Source: an uncultured Collinsella sp. (GTDB taxonomy: Bacteria > Actinomycetota > Coriobacteriia > Coriobacteriales > Coriobacteriaceae). Taken from it: a DNA stretch of 5,926 nucleotides. The notes under the pieces were generated by a model. It had not been told where the DNA came from and searched no databases. It was given only the letters and a program-made list of their open reading frames with translations. The translations under genes and the position numbers were made by a program. How positions within the stretch are numbered: position 1 is the first letter of the stretch; each line of letters begins with the position of its first letter. Shown one piece after another: positions 5,000-5,926 of this stretch. Location: contig UROO01000107.1 in NCBI GenBank assembly GCA_900549555.1, positions 1 through 5,926 of the forward strand. The letters run 5' to 3'.

Positions 5000-5758
5000 T
5001 CACTCCTCGCTCTGCGAATACGACGCGTCCAGAATCTCTTGCGCGTATGCGCGCTCCTCGGGCGTAAGCCGCGCCGTCTCGATCAGGTCGGGACGCCAGC
5101 GGCAGGTGCGCTCGATGGCATTCTTACGGCGCCAGGCATCAACCTTGGCATGGTCACCGCTCACGAGCACCGGCGGCACGCCCTCGCCGTTGAACTCGGC
5201 GGGACGGGTGTACTGCGCGTACTCGAGCAGGCCACCGTCCTCGGCAGTCGAGAACGACTCATCGACGTTGCTCATCTCGTCACCAAGGGCGCCGGGAATC
5301 AGACGCACGACGGCGTCGGCAACGACCATGGCGGGAAGCTCGCCGCCCGTAAGCACGTAGTCGCCGATCGACAGACGCTCGTCGGCATACGCATACGCGC
5401 GCTCGTCGACGCCCTCGTAGCGGCTGCATACAAACAGCAGGCGCTCGCTTTTGAGCAGGCGCTCGGCAACATGCTGCGTAAAGGGCTCGCCACAGGGCGT
5501 AAAGAACACAACCGTGGGCTTGGGACCCTCGGAGCTAATAGCCTCGATGGCCTCGGCGATGGGCTCGACCTTCATGAGCATGCCCTGCCCGCCGCCGTAC
5601 GGCTCGTCATCGACGGTACGATGACGGTCGTGCGTCCAGTCACGCAGGTTATAGGCCTTAAAATCAAAAAGGCCGGCCTTACGGGCGCGGCCCAATATCG
5701 ACGTGGACATGACGGGCTCAAACATCTCGGGAAAGACCGAAAGGGTCTCGATCAGCAT
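5000..5758 (-). CDS. trmD: tRNA (guanine37-N1)-methyltransferase
   Basis: A 252-residue SPOUT-family enzyme that methylates N1 of G37 next to the anticodon in tRNAs reading CNN/CGG-type codons, using S-adenosylmethionine; this prevents +1 frameshifting. It acts as a cytosolic dimer. Family motifs are clear: N-terminal LSVFPEMF (6-13), DEPYGGGQGM (51-60), the trefoil-knot SAM-binding segments FTPCGEPF (86-93), CSRYEGVDER (111-120) and SIGDYVLTGGE (130-140), YTRPAEF (183-189), and VPPVLVSGDHAKVDAWR (194-210). The length is normal. The ATG at 5758 has a GGGAGG Shine-Dalgarno (5769-5764) 5 nt upstream that overlaps the rimM stop. The gene sits 10 nt after rimM and abuts lepB, the usual ribosome/tRNA-maturation cluster. 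The catalytic-loop region (166-182) reads DESFSTAEDGGLLEYAQ, about four residues longer than the DSFxxGLL form I recall from E. coli and Bacillus. Confidence 0.97.
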   Translation of the reverse strand: MLIETLSVFPEMFEPVMSTSILGRARKAGLFDFKAYNLRDWTHDRHRTVDDEPYGGGQGMLMKVEPIAEAIEAISSEGPKPTVVFFTPCGEPFTQHVAERLLKSERLLFVCSRYEGVDERAYAYADERLSIGDYVLTGGELPAMVVADAVVRLIPGALGDEMSNVDESFSTAEDGGLLEYAQYTRPAEFNGEGVPPVLVSGDHAKVDAWRRKNAIERTCRWRPDLIETARLTPEERAYAQEILDASYSQSEE

Positions 5759-5768
5759 GTTGTCCTCC

Positions 5769-5877
5769 CTACTTGTCCATATCGATCAAACCGTCCATAA
5801 CGTGAACGGAAATTGTCCCCTGATCGGGAAGATCGAGCACAACCTGCTCGATCACGGGAATCAGCACCTCGCCGTAC
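5769..5877 (-). CDS. rimM: Ribosome maturation factor RimM, C-terminal fragment (cut by the window/adapter)
   Basis: Only the last 35 residues plus the TAG stop (5771-5769) are present, with one leftover base at 5877. The fragment reads YGEVLIPVIEQVVLDL, then DQGTISVHVMDGLIDMDK. A G-E-x-LIP start, a hydrophobic strand, then xGxIxVxxxxGL is the classic end of the RimM PRC-barrel domain. RimM binds ribosomal protein S19 and assists 30S head assembly and 16S rRNA processing. Its position directly before trmD, 10 nt away, is the canonical rimM-trmD arrangement and strengthens the call. The full protein is usually about 165-185 residues, so roughly 80% is missing. The reading frame stays open into the adapter, where the Tn5 mosaic end supplies a false in-frame ATG (5894-5892). 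Residues before the Tyr at 5876-5874 are not RimM. Confidence 0.88.
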
Positions 5878-5926
5878 CTGTCTCTTATACACATCTGACG
5901 CTGCCGACGAACTCTAGGGTGTAGAT
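5878..5926 (-). other. Synthetic Nextera i5-side sequencing adapter, inverted copy (not genomic)
   Basis: Bases 5878-5896 are the Tn5 mosaic end read outward (CTGTCTCTTATACACATCT). Bases 5897-5910 are GACGCTGCCGACGA, 5911-5918 are ACTCTAGG (the complement of the same i5 index as at the left end), and 5919-5926 are GTGTAGAT, complementary to the end of P5. Bases 5878-5922 are the exact inverse of bases 1-45, with four extra P5 bases beyond. Trim from 5878 onward. Confidence 0.98.

Noticed and set aside
4931..5800. A 289-codon plus-strand reading frame over trmD
   Set aside because: Codon-aligned antisense shadow of trmD caused by the same codon bias. No family resemblance.
5703..5924. A small plus-strand protein ending in VSYTHLTLPTNSRV
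   Set aside because: It reads antisense to trmD and rimM and its C-terminus is translated sequencing adapter.
1..5926. A composite or Tn5-like transposon bounded by 45-bp inverted repeats
   Set aside because: The repeats include an Illumina index and P5/read-1 primer sequence, there is no transposase gene, no target duplication, and the interior is core chromosomal genes cut mid-gene.

Overview
The biological part of this window is about 5.83 kb (46-5877) of bacterial chromosome carrying ordinary housekeeping genes. It is capped at both ends by the same synthetic Illumina/Nextera (Tn5 tagmentation) adapter. All genes lie on the minus strand, so transcription runs from high to low coordinates. 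Coding DNA is G+C-rich. The likely source is a Coriobacteriia member, perhaps Collinsella-like and probably from a gut sample. This is inferred from base composition, the flavour of the proteins, a two-subunit GlyRS (most other actinobacteria I know use the single-chain enzyme), and glyQ-glyS next to a PPDK regulator and ppdK. I cannot confirm the genus without a search.

Layout in transcription order: right adapter (5878-5926); C-terminal fragment of rimM (5769-5877); trmD (5000-5758); lepB (4434-4997, possibly from 5003); a 63 or so base gap with a possible promoter; glyQ (3463-4374) and glyS (1363-3459), 3 nt apart; the PPDK regulatory kinase/phosphorylase gene (453-1328); a 298-bp partly AT-rich intergenic region (155-452); the first 36 codons of ppdK (46-154); left adapter (1-45).

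Functionally there are three blocks. rimM-trmD-lepB covers ribosome maturation, tRNA m1G37 methylation and signal-peptide cleavage, and is tightly coupled by a 10-nt gap and a trmD-lepB overlap or near-overlap. glyQ-glyS encodes the alpha and beta chains of glycyl-tRNA synthetase. The last block pairs the regulatory protein with its presumed target, pyruvate phosphate dikinase, which interconverts pyruvate and PEP.

I found no new biological system. The parts worth a second look are (i) the intergenic region before ppdK, which holds four GGTAAA/TTTACC repeats, a 13-bp palindrome inside a 19-bp promoter spacer, and a 9-bp inverted repeat bracketing a second -10 element; and (ii) the adapters, which look like 45-bp terminal inverted repeats of a transposon and create chimeric protein ends, but are library artefacts.
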